The notes below the pieces were generated by a model, which worked only from the letters and a program-made list of their open reading frames with translations, ran no database searches and was not told the DNA's origin. The translations under genes were made by a program, and so were the position numbers. Shown one piece after another: positions 63,351-64,000 of a stretch of DNA of 64,000 nucleotides (positions within the stretch are counted from its first letter, which is position 1; each line of letters starts with the position of its first letter). The stretch comes from Planctomycetaceae bacterium (GTDB taxonomy: Bacteria > Planctomycetota > Planctomycetia > Planctomycetales > Planctomycetaceae): positions 99,098 to 163,097 of the forward strand of contig JAKFWA010000002.1 of the NCBI GenBank assembly GCA_021732995.1. The letters are read 5' to 3'.

Positions 63351-64000
63351 TCAAGGATTCAGCCAATCACGATCGGGCCTAGCCAACTGCCTTGCATTGT
63401 TGAATGCCATTTCAAGCGTCAAACAGGTCGCCGCCCTGTAAAAATCACTGAATTTCTCAACTACCATCGCCAAATCAGCTTTATTAGGATCACTGAGGCT
63501 TAGCGGCAACAGCAGCTGCAGCGTTCCGCCGTAATACTGTGGAATGGCCGTTTTGTAATTTCGCCTGACACGTCTTTTAGCATGCTCGACAGCATTCAGC
63601 ACGAGCCCTTGAAGCTGATAATCTGGCATTGCCTGAAGCGACGCGGGAAATCGAGATCTATTGTCGGCAATCATGTGCTCGTAATTTACCCTAAGTTCAA
63701 TACGAGAGTCATAGACAAGCAGCGACGGATCATCAAAATAATGGGCCATTTCAGGCAGCTTGGAGAACCTATTCAATTCATACTTGCCGGTCGTAGAGAA
63801 TCTACTGAAATGCCAATACTGCTTTGATTGCGGCAGATTATTTTTTGAGTAGAGAACAAATATCTCTTCGTGTCGAGACGAAATGAGGCCTGTATTCCAG
63901 CACGCATACAGATCGTCGCTCGTAATTGACACCTTTCTCTCTTCAGCGATACGCTTCCATGTATACTTAAGATAATTCTTGAGTATGGGATAAGACTTAG
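63351..64000 (-). CDS. DUF3825 domain protein (partial, N-terminus beyond window)
   Basis: The frame ends at 63351 and stays open to the right edge, giving about 216 residues of a longer protein; the GTG at 63932 is internal, because upstream codons (KSYPILKNYLKYTWKRIAEE) also fit the family. The pattern is that of DUF3825: ACWNTGLISSRHEEIF, YWHFSRF, LLVYDSRIELRVNYEHMIADN, RVRRNYKTAIPQYYGG and TCLTLEMAFNNARQLARPD. Family members often carry OST-HTH/LOTUS RNA-binding or cold-shock domains upstream, which would lie outside this window. GC is clearly below that of the neighbouring genes, suggesting transfer. Confidence 0.85.
   Translation of the reverse strand, partial: KSYPILKNYLKYTWKRIAEERKVSITSDDLYACWNTGLISSRHEEIFVLYSKNNLPQSKQYWHFSRFSTTGKYELNRFSKLPEMAHYFDDPSLLVYDSRIELRVNYEHMIADNRSRFPASLQAMPDYQLQGLVLNAVEHAKRRVRRNYKTAIPQYYGGTLQLLLPLSLSDPNKADLAMVVEKFSDFYRAATCLTLEMAFNNARQLARPDRDWLNP

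Overview
The window looks like a chromosomal segment of a planctomycete (Planctomycetota, probably order Planctomycetales). The evidence is the set of lineage-typical families: two DUF1501 proteins, two DUF1549/DUF1553 proteins with CxxCH motifs, a DUF1559 pilin-like protein, a DUF1080 protein, a secreted sulfatase, Tat-exported Gfo/Idh/MocA and amidohydrolase_2 proteins, and a BlaI/M56 pair. GC is high, coding density is about 90 percent, and genes sit in short, often divergent units. No rRNA, tRNA, CRISPR array, transposase or phage gene was seen. Both ends of the window cut genes: a spermidine-synthase-like membrane protein runs off the left edge and a DUF3825 protein runs off the right edge.

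Layout. 1-6.1 kb: membrane-fused spermidine-synthase-like protein (minus), then a HIT hydrolase, an NHL-repeat protein and a Gfo/Idh/MocA oxidoreductase closed by a strong terminator. 6.1-10.4 kb: a BlaI repressor with a palindromic operator/promoter, followed by an M56 (BlaR1-like) metalloprotease carrying a very large extracytoplasmic region. 10.4-16.8 kb (minus): RraB-TPR fusion, redoxin/cytochrome c/copper-monooxygenase-like fusion, AlkA-type glycosylase, soluble histidine kinase, outer-membrane barrel. 17-19.9 kb: DUF1501 protein and GlcF. 19.9-23.1 kb: a pentapeptide-repeat TIR protein divergent from a kinesin-light-chain-like TPR protein of lower GC. 23.1-25.6 kb: MBOAT O-acyltransferase with SGNH partner. 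25.8-31.3 kb: small membrane protein, MutL, sulfatase, GDP-mannose dehydratase. 31.6-37.5 kb: DUF1501, ATP-grasp-like protein, zinc-ribbon membrane protein and M48 protease. 37.5-44.1 kb: DASS transporter and two divergent DUF1549/DUF1553 proteins, one with a roughly 400-residue coiled coil. 44.3-47.8 kb (minus): FGGY kinase, WD40 protein, DUF1080 protein. 48-54.3 kb (plus): DUF1559 pilin-like protein, GspE/PilB ATPase with added membrane helices, SPFH protein, CvpA-like protein, iron alcohol dehydrogenase. 54.3-61.9 kb (minus): ABC ATPase, receiver/anti-sigma-kinase fusion, CCA-adding enzyme, two secreted proteins, PH-domain protein, amidohydrolase. 62.2-64 kb: RtcA, then the low-GC DUF3825 gene.

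The themes are extracellular glycan breakdown and modification (sulfatase, DUF1080, MBOAT/SGNH, Gmd), cell-envelope sensing and proteolysis (BlaI/M56, M48), and surface or pilus assembly (DUF1559/GspE). Intergenic regions are rich in imperfect palindromes belonging to several families, at least one of them present twice. The most unusual items are the M56 chimera, the coiled coil inserted inside DUF1553, the membrane-fused GspE, the RraB-TPR fusion, the TIR/TPR locus, and a palindromic island flanked by a 14-bp direct repeat at the 3' end of mutL.
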